Part shown: in pieces, positions 6,069 to 6,346 of the stretch
Layout: every line of letters starts with the position of its first letter
Numbering within the stretch: position 1 is the first letter of the stretch
NCBI GenBank assembly: GCA_937967325.1
Contig: CALBSQ010000277.1
Location: forward strand, 1-6,346
DNA: 6,346 nucleotides
Source of the DNA: an uncultured Chloroflexota bacterium
GTDB taxonomy: Bacteria > Chloroflexota > UBA4733
Direction: 5' to 3'
Notes under the pieces: generated by a model
What the model was told of the DNA's origin: nothing
Databases searched by the model: none
Seen by the model: the letters and a program-made list of their open reading frames with translations, nothing else
Program-made: the position numbers and the translations under genes

Positions 6069-6272
6069 TCAGGCGTCCTCAGTCTGCACGAGCACGGCCC
6101 CCGGCGTGACGCCGAGTGCCCGACAGACCTTGTCCAGCGTGCGCAGGTGGACGCGGTCGGGCTTCCGCAGGAGAGAATAGAGCTGTGTGGTGTGAACGCC
6201 CGCCCGCTGACCCAGGGCGACGACGCCCACGCCGCGCTCGCGCATCAAAGGCGCCAGCCGCACTTCGATCAT
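6069..6272 (-). CDS. XRE/Cro-CI family small transcriptional regulator
   Basis: A 67-residue protein that is almost only a helix-turn-helix DNA-binding domain, of the HTH_26 Cro/C1 type. Residues 1-12 (MIEVRLAPLMRE) form helix 1; VALGQRAGVHTTQLYSLLRK (18-37) spans the turn and recognition helix; VHLRTLDKVCRALGVTPGAVL (41-61) is the classic final segment of this family. Such proteins act as dimeric repressors or as antitoxin-like regulators. No toxin-like partner is seen on the downstream side; upstream is outside the window. The ATG at 6270-6272 is chosen over a GTG at 6276-6278 because GGAGG (6280-6284) sits seven bases before the ATG but only one before the GTG. The upstream DNA has palindromes and a hairpin that may control it. 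It may head a minus-strand unit with the HTH pair at 5362 and 5078, though 335 bases separate them. Confidence 0.85.
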   Translation of the reverse strand: MIEVRLAPLMRERGVGVVALGQRAGVHTTQLYSLLRKPDRVHLRTLDKVCRALGVTPGAVLVQTEDA

Positions 6273-6280
6273 GTCCACAC

Positions 6281-6294
6281 CTCCGTTTCCGGAG
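6281..6294 (-). promoter_or_regulatory. Hairpin with GAAA tetraloop covering the XRE ribosome binding site
   Basis: In the minus-strand RNA the sequence reads CUCCG-GAAA-CGGAG, a five-base-pair G/C-rich stem closed by a GNRA-type GAAA tetraloop. The 3' arm contains GGAG of the Shine-Dalgarno (6280-6284), so a folded leader would hide the site. It matters only if transcription starts upstream of 6294. The same DNA could simply be a dyad bound by protein. Confidence 0.4.
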
Positions 6295-6298
6295 TATA
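6293..6298 (-). promoter_or_regulatory. Candidate -10 element for the XRE gene
   Basis: TATACT on the minus strand matches five of six bases of the TATAAT consensus. No good -35 was found 16-18 bases upstream, in the 6314-6322 area. Use of this element would give a leader of only about 14 bases that starts inside the hairpin at 6281-6294, so the two calls compete. Confidence 0.3.
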
Positions 6299-6326
6299 CC
6301 TTATTCCGCGCATAAACGGCTTTGCC

Positions 6327-6341
6327 TATACGCGTATACGC
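6327..6341. promoter_or_regulatory. Overlapping palindromes, candidate operator of the XRE regulator
   Basis: TATACGCGTATA (6327-6338) is a perfect 12-bp palindrome and overlaps a second one, GCGTATACGC (6332-6341). Together they form an 8-base tandem TATACGCG-TATACGCA. A further GTATAC dyad lies at 6294-6299, exactly 40 bases from the GTATAC at 6334-6339, i.e. about four helical turns on the same face. Repeated dyads upstream of a Cro/CI-type gene are the usual form of autoregulatory operators. The window ends at 6346, so the array may be longer. Confidence 0.45.
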
Positions 6342-6346
6342 ATACT

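Noticed and set aside
5839..6180. A 113-codon plus-strand frame over the gap and the end of the XRE gene
   Set aside because: It is antisense to the conserved C-terminal part of the XRE protein, has no ribosome binding site, and its product has no recognisable features.
1..6346. CRISPR array, tRNA, rRNA, insertion sequence or att repeats
   Set aside because: No regularly spaced direct repeats, cloverleaf-like sequence, transposase motif or flanking terminal repeats were seen on reading both strands.

Overview
This GC-rich window shows no rRNA, tRNA, CRISPR array or transposase. The two secreted lipoproteins, each with a long Ala/Ser/Thr/Pro-rich linker behind the lipobox, and the strong G/C preference at third codon positions suggest a high-GC free-living bacterium. 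Chloroflexota (Thermomicrobia or Ktedonobacteria-like) or an actinobacterial relative fits best. This placement is an inference from protein style, not a measured assignment.

Left part (1-2740): a promoter-like leader and a 23-codon mini-ORF precede a Gfo/Idh/MocA-family NAD(P)-dependent oxidoreductase on the plus strand. It converges on a minus-strand DegT/DnrJ/EryC1/StrS-family PLP sugar aminotransferase. An 11-bp inverted repeat lies between the two stop codons. A dehydrogenase that makes a keto-sugar or keto-cyclitol and an aminotransferase that aminates it are a known functional pair in amino-sugar and aminocyclitol pathways, but the substrate cannot be read from the sequence.

Middle (2777-4976, minus strand): two exported lipoproteins, probably co-transcribed and possibly with the aminotransferase downstream. 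The first is a small COG4315/Lipoprotein_15-type protein. The second is a PQQ-like beta-propeller lipoprotein of about 530 residues, split by a one-base frameshift in a G run. The two halves join cleanly, so this is either a recent pseudogene or a sequencing or assembly error.

Right part (5078-6346, minus strand): a cluster of small regulatory genes. An XRE/Cro-type repressor-like protein comes first, with palindromic operator-like DNA and a hairpin over its ribosome binding site. A roughly 335-base weakly coding gap follows, with a possible small CxxC ORF. Then come a sigma-70-region-4-like HTH protein and a translationally coupled, helix-rich small protein of unknown function. This is the least explained part of the window. 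I do not see a complete, recognisable new system; the points worth checking are the frameshift, the control region of the XRE gene, the in-frame amber codon before the oxidoreductase, and the small coupled gene pair.
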